A DNA stretch of 64,000 nt from an uncultured Alphaproteobacteria bacterium (GCA_937920085.1 CALETE010000080.1:62001-126000), one strand, 5' to 3'; positions 44,043-53,116 are shown, numbered from the stretch's first letter. The notes: a model not told the origin generated them from the sequence alone. Translations and numbers: made by a program.

Positions 44043-45491
44043 ATGACGGCGCGTACTGGCCAGCAATATCTGGACGGACTTAAGGACAACCGCACGGTTT
44101 GGCTGGGCGGCGAGAAGGTCGATGTTCTCTCGAGCCCCGCCTTCGCCGGATCCCTTGGCGGCATGGCCGCCTATTTTGATTGGCAGCACACCCACGCCGA
44201 AGACTGCCTGGCTACAGATCCGGAAACCGGCGCGCCGATGAGCGCCAGCCTGATCATTCCCAAGACTGCGGAAGACCTCCAGCGCCGGCGCAAGGCCTTT
44301 GATCGTTTCGCCCGGTATTCGAACGGCATGCTCGGCAGGACGCCGGACTATGTGAATGTCACCCTGGCAGGGTTTGTCGCGCGAAACGACATATTCAATG
44401 GCAAGGGCGACACCACTCACAGCGATCGACTGAAGCGCTTTTATCGCGAAGTGGTCGAGGGCGACCTGTCCTTGACCCACACCATTATCCACCCGGTTGT
44501 CGACAAGGCCCTGCCTGACACGGAAGGCGTCAATGGTCAGCTGGCGCTGAAGGTCGTGCGCCGAACCAAGGACAGCATTGTCGTTCGGGGGGCGAAAATC
44601 CTGGCGACCCTGGGCCCGTTCGCTGATGAATTGTTCGTCTATCCCGGTCAGCCCCAGCCGCCGAACGTCGATCCGGCGACCCTGCTGGCCTTCTCGATCC
44701 CCATGGGGACCAAGGGGCTGATCACCCTGTGTCGGGACCATTATGGCGTTCCCGGCAATCCCGGCGATCGGCCATTCTCCAGCCGCTTCGACGAGCAGGA
44801 CGCCTTCATGATCTTTGACGACGTCGAGATCCCCATGGAACGGGTCTTCATCGACGGCGATATCGATGTCTATAACGGCCTCATGCGCCACGGCTGGGCC
44901 GCCAACATCATGCAGCAGACCTGCATTCGCGCCGCTGTGAAGCTCGAGTTCGCCTACGAGCTCTGCGCACGGATGGCCAAGGCCACAAACTCCGACAAGC
45001 GGCCCGATACGGCGGCCATGCTGGGCGAGCTGTGGGGTTATGGCTGCCTCACGCGGTCTGCAATCAAGGCCGCCGAGTCAGACGCCCGTGACTGGGGCAA
45101 TGGCGCCTTCTTCTGTGACGACGCACCCCTGAGGGCGCTGCGGGCGCAGATGCCGGGCTGGATGGTGCGCGCCAACGACATCATCAAGGCGATCGGCTCG
45201 CACAACCTGCTGGCTACAGCGTCCCTGGACGCTATCGACAATCCTGAGATCGGTCCGCTGATCAATACCTTCATGCCTGGCGCCAATGGCATGAGCGCCC
45301 GGGAGCGGGCCAAGCTCTTCCGAACGGCCTGGGACTTCGCCGGTTCGGCCCTGGGCGGTCGTGTCGAGCTTTACGAGAAGTTCTATCTGGCGAGCGCGCC
45401 CCGCAACTTCGCCCTCGACCACATGTTCGCCCAAATGGGACGTCCGTGGGAGCAATTGCCTGAAATGATGACCGCCCTCGGTGTCGACTGA
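44043..45491 (+). CDS. HpaB-family flavin-dependent aromatic monooxygenase
   Basis: 482-residue member of the 4-hydroxyphenylacetate 3-hydroxylase large-component family, which uses FADH2 supplied by a separate reductase to add an ortho hydroxyl to phenols. 'RTGQQYLDGLKDNRTVWLGG' is the standard opening; 'HSDRLKRFYREVVEGDLSLTHTIIHP' and 'FDDVEIPMERVFIDGD' are core segments. The ATG at 44043 follows GGGAGGA. No reductase (HpaC) gene is in the cassette. It would make the catechol opened by the extradiol dioxygenase nearby; the actual phenol is unknown. Confidence 0.9.
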   Translation: MTARTGQQYLDGLKDNRTVWLGGEKVDVLSSPAFAGSLGGMAAYFDWQHTHAEDCLATDPETGAPMSASLIIPKTAEDLQRRRKAFDRFARYSNGMLGRTPDYVNVTLAGFVARNDIFNGKGDTTHSDRLKRFYREVVEGDLSLTHTIIHPVVDKALPDTEGVNGQLALKVVRRTKDSIVVRGAKILATLGPFADELFVYPGQPQPPNVDPATLLAFSIPMGTKGLITLCRDHYGVPGNPGDRPFSSRFDEQDAFMIFDDVEIPMERVFIDGDIDVYNGLMRHGWAANIMQQTCIRAAVKLEFAYELCARMAKATNSDKRPDTAAMLGELWGYGCLTRSAIKAAESDARDWGNGAFFCDDAPLRALRAQMPGWMVRANDIIKAIGSHNLLATASLDAIDNPEIGPLINTFMPGANGMSARERAKLFRTAWDFAGSALGGRVELYEKFYLASAPRNFALDHMFAQMGRPWEQLPEMMTALGVD

Positions 45492-45507
45492 GGGCCACAA
45501 ACGAAGA

Positions 45508-45534
45508 CCGGCCCCGTCGTGCTGACGGGGCCGG
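45508..45534. terminator. Bidirectional terminator after the monooxygenase
   Basis: CCGGCCCCGTC (45508-45518) and GACGGGGCCGG (45524-45534): perfect 11-bp stem, 5-base loop, between convergent monooxygenase and P450 genes. Confidence 0.8.
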
Positions 45535-45565
45535 CCGGGTCTTCCTCGCCTTGGCAAGACGTGCC

Positions 45566-46810
45566 TTAGCCAGCCGTCTCCGCCGTGAAGGTGATGGGCA
45601 GGCCGATAATCGCATTGAACCAGATGGACCTCAGCCATTCGGGCTCCCCACTGACGTGATAGTCGGGAATCCGCGTCACGATCTGCTTCAGCAGGGCGTG
45701 CAGTTCCAGGCGCGCGAGGCGTGCGCCGATGCAGACATGAGGCCCAGTGCCAAAGGATAGGTGCTTCCTGGCATTGACGCGGGTGATGTCAAACACATCA
45801 GGATTTTCGAACACGGCCGGATCGCGGTTCGCCGCCGCATAGGAGAGGTAGATCTTGTCCCCCTTCTTCACGGGATGGCCGCCGACCTCGGTGTCCATGG
45901 TGGCCGTGCGACGGAAGTTGGTGGTGGTGGAGGTGAAACGAAGCACTTCTTCGATGGCGTTCTCAAGGTGCTTGTCCACATCCGAAAGCAGCAGTCTATA
46001 CTGCTCGGGATAGGCGCTCATGAGATGCATGAAGTGCGCCGCCGTACTGCGGGTGGTCTCATGGCCAGCTATCGCAAACACCAGGAACAGCATATCGATG
46101 TTGAGCTGGTTCAGGCCGAGCTCAGTGTCATGAACCAGGACGCTGAGGAGCGAACCGTCCGGGCTCTTCTTCTTTTGCGCGGAGAGCTCCTCAGCAATGG
46201 CGAACAGCTGGAAGGTTGGATCCAGACTGTGTTCTGCCCGGGTCTCAACATCGGCCATCGCATTGCCCAGTTCGACCACCCTGGCGCGATAGCTTTCGGG
46301 AATACCCATCAGCTCGCAGAAGACATAGACCGGCAGCTTCGAGGCGACCTCAAAGACAAATTCGCACGATCCCTTGGCGGCTATGTCATCGACGATCTCC
46401 CGGGCCAGCCGATTGATCTGCGGGATCATGACTTCCAGGGACTTGGGCGAGAAGGCCGGCAGGACGACCTGCTTGACCGCCGCATGATCCACCGGACGCA
46501 TGCCCATGAAGTTCGCCTGATGCATGGCGAGCTCCTGGTCCTCCAGGTCCCAGATCACGAAGCCTTCATCGTGAGAGCTGAAGCGCGCCTGGTCCCGGGA
46601 GACCTCGAAGACGTCCTCATAGCGAGTGAGCACCCAGAACCCCTTCGTCATCGACGCGGCGGGCACATTGGGAACATAGCTGGGATTTACCGGATTCCAG
46701 TGAACCGGATCAGACTGCCGCCAGGCATGAAAAAGGGCATGGGGCGGCCCTTTCTCAGCTGGGAAAATGTCCGGGTCCAGGATGTTGGCGTCGGGCGTCC
46801 AGGCTTTCAT
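45566..46810 (-). CDS. Cytochrome P450
   Basis: 414-residue soluble bacterial P450. Heme ligand C360 in 'FGTGPHVCIGARLAR', I-helix 'AGHETTRS' at about 249, ExxR 'EEVLR' at about 287. Resembles the CYP125/142 and linalool-hydroxylase-like class. The ATG at 46810 is chosen; the frame extends about 39 codons upstream without homology. No ferredoxin or ferredoxin reductase lies nearby. Last gene of the leftward arm; likely prepares the substrate (ring or side-chain hydroxylation, or O-demethylation), which is inference. Confidence 0.92.
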   Translation of the reverse strand: MKAWTPDANILDPDIFPAEKGPPHALFHAWRQSDPVHWNPVNPSYVPNVPAASMTKGFWVLTRYEDVFEVSRDQARFSSHDEGFVIWDLEDQELAMHQANFMGMRPVDHAAVKQVVLPAFSPKSLEVMIPQINRLAREIVDDIAAKGSCEFVFEVASKLPVYVFCELMGIPESYRARVVELGNAMADVETRAEHSLDPTFQLFAIAEELSAQKKKSPDGSLLSVLVHDTELGLNQLNIDMLFLVFAIAGHETTRSTAAHFMHLMSAYPEQYRLLLSDVDKHLENAIEEVLRFTSTTTNFRRTATMDTEVGGHPVKKGDKIYLSYAAANRDPAVFENPDVFDITRVNARKHLSFGTGPHVCIGARLARLELHALLKQIVTRIPDYHVSGEPEWLRSIWFNAIIGLPITFTAETAG

Positions 46811-46850
46811 GGTCCTGATTATCCTTGAGTGAGGCTGACGACTTTGGGGC

Positions 46851-47693
46851 TCAGCTGCGCGGCGGGAACTGGCCCAGAGCCACACGCCGGACCTGTTCGC
46901 TGTCGGTCGGCTGATGTCCGACCGCATGGATTGGCGCCGGAATTTCCTGGACGGTATTGGTCAGGCGGCCAAGACCAGTGACTTCAACTTCAACCACATC
47001 GCCAGGCTGCATGGGCCGCGAATTGGCAGGGGTTCCGGTCAGCACAACATCGCCGGGCAGAAGGGTGATGTGCCGGCAGAGGTCGGCCATGATGTAGGCG
47101 ATATCAAAGGTCATTTCCGAGACCGGGCCGTCCTGGACGACCTTGCCATTGATGTAGGTCCTGACCTGGGACTTGCGGATATCAACACCCCGAACAATGC
47201 CAGGGCCAATGGGGCAGAAGCCGTCCTGGCCCTTGACCCGGAGCATGGAGCCAGCGTCGGTGTCCCGGAAATCCTGGGCGCCCACATCATTGGCGACGGC
47301 AAAACCCGCCAGGTAATCCCAAACATCCGCCGGGGCGATATTGCGCATGGGCTTGCCGACAATGGCGGCGATCTCACCCTCATAATTCAGATACTGACAG
47401 TCGGCCGGACGGTTCAGCATGCCCTTATGCGAATTGAGCGTGGTCAGCGGCTTCTGGAAATAGGTTGGTGTCGTCAGGGGCGGCGCGTGGAACTCCACGC
47501 GGCGGGACTCGTAGTTCAGGTGGATGCAGATGATCTTGGTGGGATCGCACGGCGGCAGGTAAACCGCGTCAGCTTCGATCACAGTGCGCCCGTCGCCGAG
47601 TTGCAGGACATCGCCCTGCGGCCTGACCCATTGCGGCGTGCCTTCCAGCAGGATGCGACGCCATTCCTCACGCGGTCCATCGAGTACGGACAT
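46851..47693 (-). CDS. Fumarylacetoacetate hydrolase family protein (HpaG-like)
   Basis: 280-residue FAH-fold enzyme, metal ligands in 'NYEGEIAAIVGKPM' and 'ANDVGAQDFRD'; closing 'LLPGDVVLTGTPANSRPMQPGDVVEVEVTGLG' is the family end. In homoprotocatechuate-type routes this fold decarboxylates or isomerises the oxidised ring-cleavage product; in others it hydrolyses it. Order in the cassette (after dioxygenase and dehydrogenase) supports the decarboxylase/isomerase role. GAGAGG precedes the ATG. Confidence 0.87.
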   Translation of the reverse strand: MSVLDGPREEWRRILLEGTPQWVRPQGDVLQLGDGRTVIEADAVYLPPCDPTKIICIHLNYESRRVEFHAPPLTTPTYFQKPLTTLNSHKGMLNRPADCQYLNYEGEIAAIVGKPMRNIAPADVWDYLAGFAVANDVGAQDFRDTDAGSMLRVKGQDGFCPIGPGIVRGVDIRKSQVRTYINGKVVQDGPVSEMTFDIAYIMADLCRHITLLPGDVVLTGTPANSRPMQPGDVVEVEVTGLGRLTNTVQEIPAPIHAVGHQPTDSEQVRRVALGQFPPRS

Positions 47694-47741
47694 GGGGTTT
47701 CCTCTCTTGATGTGTTTGTTTGTGGCGATCCGTGGTCAGGC

Positions 47742-48644
47742 TCAGGCCGGGACCATGAAGCCCTTCATGGTATTGGGGACCGGCGCATGGCCGTAGGAGT
47801 CCCGCTGATAGTATTCGGACTGATGCACGGCTGAGCGCCCGCCCCAGCCAATCTCGCTCAGGAATCCGGACGGATTCTTGAAGTAGAAGGAGAACATCTG
47901 GTCATTGGCGTGACTGCCCGGTTCGATAATGATCGGCAGGCCAGACTGCTTCACCAGGTCATGGGCAAGGCCCACATCCTGCATGTTTTCCACTTCCATC
48001 ATGATGTGGTTCACCCGCTTTTCGGCCGGGCCGCTGAAGGCGATGGAATGCTGACGCTCATTGCAATGCATGAACATCAGGGGGATAGCCTGGGGCGCGC
48101 CAGGCACTTCGAGCTTGTATTGAATGCCGCCACGCATGCCGAGCAAACGGTAGAAGTCGTAATTCGCCTCAAGGCTGGCCTTGGTCGATTGCATCACGTG
48201 GCCGAGGCCGCCTGCGCCAGTTTTGAAGCGGCCATGCATGCGGCGGCCAGGATGGAAGGGCTTGTCGAACTGAATCAGGGGGCCATGGAAAATCTCCACG
48301 TCGTGCCCATTGGGGTCGGTCACCGTCAGGACTTCGAGCACATGGCGGGCTTCGGCCTCAGCCTCGGAGAGCACTGTCACCGCGACGCCCGCGTCAGATA
48401 GCCGGTTCGCCATGTCGCGAAACTCGTCCTGCCCAGCGACTCGAAGGCCTGTCGCCTTCAGGTCATCGGAACCGTCCTGGACCAGGGTCACACGATGATG
48501 CCAGTAATCCATCCGCAGATAGCAGGTGTCGGAAGCTCCACCGTCTATCACTTCCAGGCCCAGAACATTTGCCGCAAAACTCTTCCAGGCCTCCAGGTCG
48601 CTCACGCCGAGGGTTAGGTATCCAAGTTCGGTGACGGCGGTCAT
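47742..48644 (-). CDS. Type I extradiol ring-cleavage dioxygenase (BphC-like, VOC fold)
   Basis: 300-residue two-domain VOC protein. The three Fe(II) ligands are visible at H149 ('GLGHVMQ'), H199 ('RQHSIAF') and E264 ('GFLSEIGWGG'), in the order seen in BphC. It opens catechols next to the two hydroxyls (meta cleavage). The ATG at 48644 is one base from the dehydrogenase stop; the longer frame upstream lies inside that gene. It belongs to the BphC group rather than the single-domain HpaD type found in E. coli. Confidence 0.9.
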   Translation of the reverse strand: MTAVTELGYLTLGVSDLEAWKSFAANVLGLEVIDGGASDTCYLRMDYWHHRVTLVQDGSDDLKATGLRVAGQDEFRDMANRLSDAGVAVTVLSEAEAEARHVLEVLTVTDPNGHDVEIFHGPLIQFDKPFHPGRRMHGRFKTGAGGLGHVMQSTKASLEANYDFYRLLGMRGGIQYKLEVPGAPQAIPLMFMHCNERQHSIAFSGPAEKRVNHIMMEVENMQDVGLAHDLVKQSGLPIIIEPGSHANDQMFSFYFKNPSGFLSEIGWGGRSAVHQSEYYQRDSYGHAPVPNTMKGFMVPA

Positions 48645-48645
48645 A

Positions 48646-50118
48646 TCAGACTCCCTTGCCGGCGAATGAGCCCTTACGGACCGAGATGTTCTTGATGTCG
48701 CTGTAGAAATCGAAGCTCCAAGAACCGCCTTCACGGCCAATTCCGGAGTCGCGGCTGCCGCCAAAAGGCGCAGCAAGGTCGCGAATGAAGAAGCAGTTGA
48801 CCCAGAGCGTGCCAGCGACGACCTGGGAGGCGATCTTCATGGCCCTGGCCTCGTTCTGACTGAAGAGTACGCCTGCCAGGCCGTATTTGGTGCCGTTCGC
48901 CGCCGCGATGACTTCATCGTCGGACTCAAAGGTCTGCCAGGTCAGGACCGGACCAAAGACTTCCTGCTGGGAAATTTCCCAGGCTGGATCAACATTGGCG
49001 AATAGAGTCGGCTGGAAGTAAAGGTCGCCAAAATTGGCTGGCGAGCCGCCCCAGATGGCTTCGGCGCCGTCCGCCTTGGCCCGCTCCACAAATCCAGCAA
49101 CCCGGTCGAAATGCTCCCTGGTGATCAAGGGGCCAACCCGGGTGGCCATGTCACGGGGGTCACCCACCACCATGTGGCTGGCGGCGTCACGCACCTTGGC
49201 CAGGAACTCTGCCTCGATCGACTTTTCCACGAGCACCCGGGTGCCGGCGAGGCAGACCTGACCGGCGTTCATATACTGACCGGCCACTGTCTGGGCCGCG
49301 GCGTCCAGATCAGCGTCAGCGCAGACGATGAAGGGCGACTTGCCGCCAAGTTCGGAGCTCATCGGCGTGATGGAGCGTGCGGCCGCCTGACCAATCAGCT
49401 TGGCCGTACCCGTAGACCCGGTGAAGCTGATCCGGTTCAGGTCCCCATGGTTCACCAGGGCGTCGCCCGTGGTTTCGCCAATGCCCTGCACCACATTGAG
49501 TACGCCCGCCGGAATTCCAGCGGCATGGGCGATATCCGCCATCAATGAACAGGTCATGGGGGCCCATTCCGGCGGCTTGACCACAACGGTGTTCCCGGCG
49601 GCAAGGGCTGGTCCCACCTTCCAGGTGGTCAGCATCAGGGGCGCATTCCAGGGGGTGATCAGGGCTGCGACGCCGGCCGGATCATAGCGGACGTGATTGA
49701 CCACTTCCGGAGAGTCGATCACGTGCCCCTGGAGGGTCATGGCCCAGTCGGCGAAGAATTCGATATTCTGGGCAGCTCTTGGGACGACGCGATGAAGGTT
49801 GCCTGCCTGAAGCGATCCATTGTCCATGGTCTCGACGGCGGCCAGATCCTTGGCCCGTTCTCGCAGGCCTTCCGCGAAGCGCTTCAGGTAGGGCAGCCGA
49901 CCTTCAGGCCCCAACTGCGCCCAGGCGGGATAGGCACGCCGGGCTGCGTCCACAGCCTGGTCGACTTCTGCCCTACCTGCAGAGGCGACGTCGGCCAGGT
50001 GGGAGCCATCCACCGGCGAAATGTTCGCAAAGCGCTCTTCTGAGGACACGCGACGACCGTCGATCCAATGGTCCGTCGACACCTCGACGCCAGCAACTGT
50101 GGCAGTGTTCTTGGTCAA
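48646..50118 (-). CDS. Aldehyde dehydrogenase (ring-cleavage semialdehyde, HpaE/XylG-like)
   Basis: 490-residue NAD(P)-dependent ALDH. Catalytic N158 ('TPWNAP'), E256 ('ELGGKSP'), C289 ('GQVCLAGTR'); 'GSTGTAKLIGQ' is the nucleotide site. Start: a TTG at 50118 is 7 bases after GGAGG; the more distal codons lack a site. It is the first gene of the leftward arm and would oxidise the muconic semialdehyde formed by the dioxygenase. Confidence 0.9.
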   Translation of the reverse strand: MTKNTATVAGVEVSTDHWIDGRRVSSEERFANISPVDGSHLADVASAGRAEVDQAVDAARRAYPAWAQLGPEGRLPYLKRFAEGLRERAKDLAAVETMDNGSLQAGNLHRVVPRAAQNIEFFADWAMTLQGHVIDSPEVVNHVRYDPAGVAALITPWNAPLMLTTWKVGPALAAGNTVVVKPPEWAPMTCSLMADIAHAAGIPAGVLNVVQGIGETTGDALVNHGDLNRISFTGSTGTAKLIGQAAARSITPMSSELGGKSPFIVCADADLDAAAQTVAGQYMNAGQVCLAGTRVLVEKSIEAEFLAKVRDAASHMVVGDPRDMATRVGPLITREHFDRVAGFVERAKADGAEAIWGGSPANFGDLYFQPTLFANVDPAWEISQQEVFGPVLTWQTFESDDEVIAAANGTKYGLAGVLFSQNEARAMKIASQVVAGTLWVNCFFIRDLAAPFGGSRDSGIGREGGSWSFDFYSDIKNISVRKGSFAGKGV

Positions 50119-50195
50119 TTCGCGTCCTCCCGTGAGCGCAACCAAAAGGTCGCCTCTTCGCCGACAGCCGATCCTGGAGACTGACGATCTTCATT

Positions 50196-50211
50196 TATGA
50201 CTATAGTCAGT
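50196..50211. promoter_or_regulatory. Operator candidate 2 (TATGACTATAGTCAGT)
   Basis: Contains the perfect palindrome TGACTATAGTCA. It matches operator candidate 1 in both half-sites and lies between the divergent dehydrogenase and TetR genes, 78 bases from the dehydrogenase TTG. Confidence 0.7.
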
Positions 50212-50341
50212 TTATCTAAGACGCAAGGGGCGTCAAGCCTCCCGCACGAAGGCGGTGGACCGACGCGAAGGGCACATTCACAATAGGTTGCGAAAGCCGA
50301 ACGGCCTGTTCGCACCAATATGAGCTGGAGATCGCCAAAAC

Positions 50342-51007
50342 GTGGCTGGCAGACGAAATCTGGAGACGGCGGTCGCTGAAACGGCGTCGGTGACCGAGCC
50401 GGGCAAAGCGCCCCTGGGACGGCGGGAACGCAACAAGCAGGAAAAGCTTGAGCGGATCGTTGGCGCGGCCCGCAGGCTATTCCATGATCGGGGCTTTGCC
50501 GAGACAACCACCCAGCAGATTGCTGAAGAAGCCGATATCGGGACAGGCACCCTCTTCCTCTACGCAAGGTCCAAGGAAGACCTCCTGGTCATGGTCTTTC
50601 GCGATGAAATGATCGAGACCGCCAGGGCGGCCTTCTCAAAGCCCAGCAAGGCGGCCCTCCTTGACCAACTGGTGGATGTCTTCACGTCCATGCTTGACTA
50701 TCACGCCCGCGACGCCGAGCTGGCCCGGATCCTGCTGAAGGAAGTCATGTTCCCAGACGCCGCAAGCAAGCAGGCCGATATCACCGAGCTTCTGGAGGTC
50801 ATCCATTCCGGGCTGGCCGACATGGTGACCCAGGCCTGCGCGGCGGGCCGCTGTGACCTGAAGGCAAACCCAAGGCGCGTCGCCGAGAACCTCTTCGCCA
50901 ATTATTATATGGACCTGCTGGGCTGGCTTGGCGGGCGGACATCCCGCGCTCAATTCCTCTCCCACCTGCGGCAGCATCTGGCCATCACCATAGGCAGTCC
51001 GGCCTGA
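50342..51007 (+). CDS. TetR/AcrR-family regulator of the catabolic cassette
   Basis: 221-residue regulator. After a basic tail, the TetR helix-turn-helix is at about residues 45-80 ('ARRLFHDRGFAETTTQQIAEEADIGTGTLFLYARSKEDLL'-type region); the C-terminal ligand domain is helical and unrecognised. GTG start. It lies between the two arms of the catabolic genes, and the three palindromes described are its probable sites. HpaR, the usual regulator of hpa genes, is MarR-type, so control here differs. Confidence 0.88.
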   Translation: MAGRRNLETAVAETASVTEPGKAPLGRRERNKQEKLERIVGAARRLFHDRGFAETTTQQIAEEADIGTGTLFLYARSKEDLLVMVFRDEMIETARAAFSKPSKAALLDQLVDVFTSMLDYHARDAELARILLKEVMFPDAASKQADITELLEVIHSGLADMVTQACAAGRCDLKANPRRVAENLFANYYMDLLGWLGGRTSRAQFLSHLRQHLAITIGSPA

Positions 51008-51057
51008 CCACGCCCTCCCCGTCGGGCTGAAGCTGGCACATATTGACCATCCTCATT

Positions 51058-51073
51058 TATGATGACACTCATT
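51058..51073. promoter_or_regulatory. Operator candidate 3 (TATGATGACACTCATT)
   Basis: Matches operator candidate 1 at 12 of 16 positions, and shares the flanking TCATTTATGA with candidate 2. It is 53 bases before the aldolase start. The weakest of the three. Confidence 0.5.
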
Positions 51074-51125
51074 TATTGAGCGTCGCCGCCACAAGAGCGG
51101 TGTCATTGCAGATGGAGGATCGGGC

Positions 51126-51899
51126 TTGTCACTCAAATCAAGATGGGCGGCCGGGGAAGCAACCCTTGGCGCCTGGTGCATGATGCCCGGAGCCATGTCT
51201 GCCGAGGTTCTCGGCAAGGCGGGATTCGACTGGGTGCTGATCGACATGCAGCACGGCTGCATGGACTACGAGACCACCCTATCCATGATCCGCGCCATAG
51301 ACCTGGGCGGGGCTGCGCCCATTGTTCGGGCGCCGTGGAATGATCCGGGCATTATCGGACGGGTGCTCGACGCCGGCGCCCTCGGGGTCGTCATACCGAT
51401 GATCCAGTCGGCTGAAGACGCCAGGCGCGCTGTGGAGGCCTGCCTCTATCCCCCGTCCGGCAGTCGGAGCTTTGGACCTGTCCGCGTCGGGCTTCGGGAC
51501 GGTCCGGGATACTTTGCCTCGGCCAACAGCAAGGTAGCGGTCATTCCCATGATCGAAACCGCTCAAGCCCTGGCGGACGTGGACCAGATCGCCGCAACGC
51601 CGGGCGTGGACGCGCTCTTTGTCGGCCCCTTTGACCTCTCCATCGCCTTAGGGCTTCCCCCCGGCGACAATGACGGAAACCCGGTCTTTGACGCCGCAAT
51701 CGCCAGGATATGCGCCGCGGCCAAGAAGGCCGGCATTGCAACCGCTGTCCTGTCCAACGCCAGGGTCGCACCCCTGAGGCTGAAGCAAGGCTTCCAGATG
51801 GTCTCCGTGGTCACCGACATCAACGCCCTGTCCATGTCCTGCCGGGCTGACCTCGAGGCCGTCCGCAATCCTTCCGCCGCTGGAGCCCCCAATGCTTGA
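51126..51899 (+). CDS. HpcH/HpaI-family aldolase
   Basis: 257-residue class II pyruvate aldolase. 'GFDWVLIDMQHGCMDYET', 'PIVRAPWNDPGIIGRVLDAGALGVVIPMI', 'PMIETAQALADVD' and 'FVGPFDLSIALG' carry the arginine, glutamate and aspartate of the active site. It splits 4-hydroxy-2-oxo acids to pyruvate and an aldehyde, the last ring-derived step. TTG start with GGAGG about 7 bases upstream. Overlaps the hydratase gene by 8 bases. Confidence 0.9.
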   Translation: MSLKSRWAAGEATLGAWCMMPGAMSAEVLGKAGFDWVLIDMQHGCMDYETTLSMIRAIDLGGAAPIVRAPWNDPGIIGRVLDAGALGVVIPMIQSAEDARRAVEACLYPPSGSRSFGPVRVGLRDGPGYFASANSKVAVIPMIETAQALADVDQIAATPGVDALFVGPFDLSIALGLPPGDNDGNPVFDAAIARICAAAKKAGIATAVLSNARVAPLRLKQGFQMVSVVTDINALSMSCRADLEAVRNPSAAGAPNA

Positions 51900-52683
51900 T
51901 CAAGCCACGCGATTGAAAATCGTCGAGGACCTCGTGGAGGCCTATCGCACACGCAAAGCCCTGCCCCTGCTGTCCAAGGCCTATGCAGGAATTGAGGTCG
52001 AGGACTCCTATCGCATTCAGGAAGCATTTGTTGAACGACGCGTCGCCGAAGGCGCCCGGATTAAGGGCTACAAGGTCGGCCTGACGTCCAAGGCTATGCA
52101 GGAAATGTCCGGCGCAACCGAGCCCGATTTCAGCGCCATGACAGATGATCTTTTTATTCCGGAAGCCACGCCCATCCCTCACACGCGGTTCTTCGATCCC
52201 ATGGTGGAAATGGAGATCGCCTTCGTCATGAAGTCGGCCCTGACGGGTCCTGGCGTCCTGCCCATGGATGTCATCAGGGCGACCGACTTTGTCGTGCCGG
52301 CTATCGAGATTGTCGACTTCCGGGTCGCCAGGGCGCCGGGCATGAACATTATCGACACCGTCGCTGATCTGGCCGCCTGCGGCGCAGCCGTCCTGGGCGC
52401 CAATCCCCGTCGCCTCGACGCCATCGACATCAGGCGCGTGAAGGGTGAGATCCTGCGCAATGGCCAGGTGGAATTCTCAGGCGAAGCCTCAGCCGTACTC
52501 GGCAATCCGGTGACAGCCGTCGCCTGGCTCGCCAACAAGCTTGGAGAATTCGGCGTCAGCTTCCAGCCGGGAGATGTCATCCTGACAGGGTCATTTGTCA
52601 GGGCCTTCGCCGTCAATCCGGGCGATGAGATCCTTTGCCGGTTCGACCAGGGGCTGGGTGAGGTGGCCACTTCCTTCGTGTGA
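51892..52683 (+). CDS. 2-oxo-alkenoate hydratase (HpaH/MhpD-like)
   Basis: 263-residue FAH-fold hydratase. Metal-binding 'VEMEIAFVM' (E-x-E), 'VVPAIEIVDFRVA' and the closing 'FQPGDVILTGSFVRAF'. It hydrates the 2-oxo-alkenoate for the aldolase encoded just before. Last gene of the rightward arm; repeat R1 begins 12 bases after its stop. Confidence 0.9.
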   Translation: MLDQATRLKIVEDLVEAYRTRKALPLLSKAYAGIEVEDSYRIQEAFVERRVAEGARIKGYKVGLTSKAMQEMSGATEPDFSAMTDDLFIPEATPIPHTRFFDPMVEMEIAFVMKSALTGPGVLPMDVIRATDFVVPAIEIVDFRVARAPGMNIIDTVADLAACGAAVLGANPRRLDAIDIRRVKGEILRNGQVEFSGEASAVLGNPVTAVAWLANKLGEFGVSFQPGDVILTGSFVRAFAVNPGDEILCRFDQGLGEVATSFV

Positions 52684-52694
52684 ACCTCGCCTCA

Positions 52695-52726
52695 GCGGTG
52701 CGGGCAGTCTGGGGTCGAGTTTTCTC
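52695..52726 (+). repeat. 32-bp direct repeat R1, right copy
   Basis: Same orientation as 43778-43809, 30 of 32 identical. It starts 12 bases after the hydratase stop, so it sits exactly at the right border of the catabolic cassette. Confidence 0.85.
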
Positions 52727-52759
52727 AGTTCCGACTGCTCAGGCATCGCCAGGCCGCCG

Positions 52760-53116
52760 TCAGCTGGCTTCGGGCCTGCGGGCTGACCGAACGAACACCC
52801 TTGCAATCAGGATCGCCAGGGCAATGCCCGCCAGGTCGGCCCCCCAATCTCGGATGTCGCAATCATGGTGGATGAAGTGGCTTGCCTGCAGGAGCTCTAA
52901 CACACCGCCGAAGGCGGCCAATCCCAGGCCGGTCAAGAGGGCGCCAAGGGCCGGATAGGTCAGGCGCACGAGCACCCCCAGCACCAGGAAGGCAGCAAAA
53001 TGATCAAGCTTGTCATTGGCCAACCCGATTGCTGTTGGGTTCAGGGCGAGAAGGGTGAAAAGGCCGATGCACAGGAAAAGTGCGATTTGGGGCAGGCGTG
53101 GTCGCGTTTGGAACAT
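52760..53116 (-). CDS. VanZ-like membrane protein
   Basis: 118-residue protein with about four membrane helices and the VanZ pattern 'NDKLDHFAAFLVLGVLVRL', 'FGGVLELLQ' and 'DCDIRDWGADLAGIALAILIA'. VanZ-type proteins are widespread; their role is mostly unknown outside teicoplanin resistance. Stands alone. Confidence 0.83.
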   Translation of the reverse strand: MFQTRPRLPQIALFLCIGLFTLLALNPTAIGLANDKLDHFAAFLVLGVLVRLTYPALGALLTGLGLAAFGGVLELLQASHFIHHDCDIRDWGADLAGIALAILIARVFVRSARRPEAS

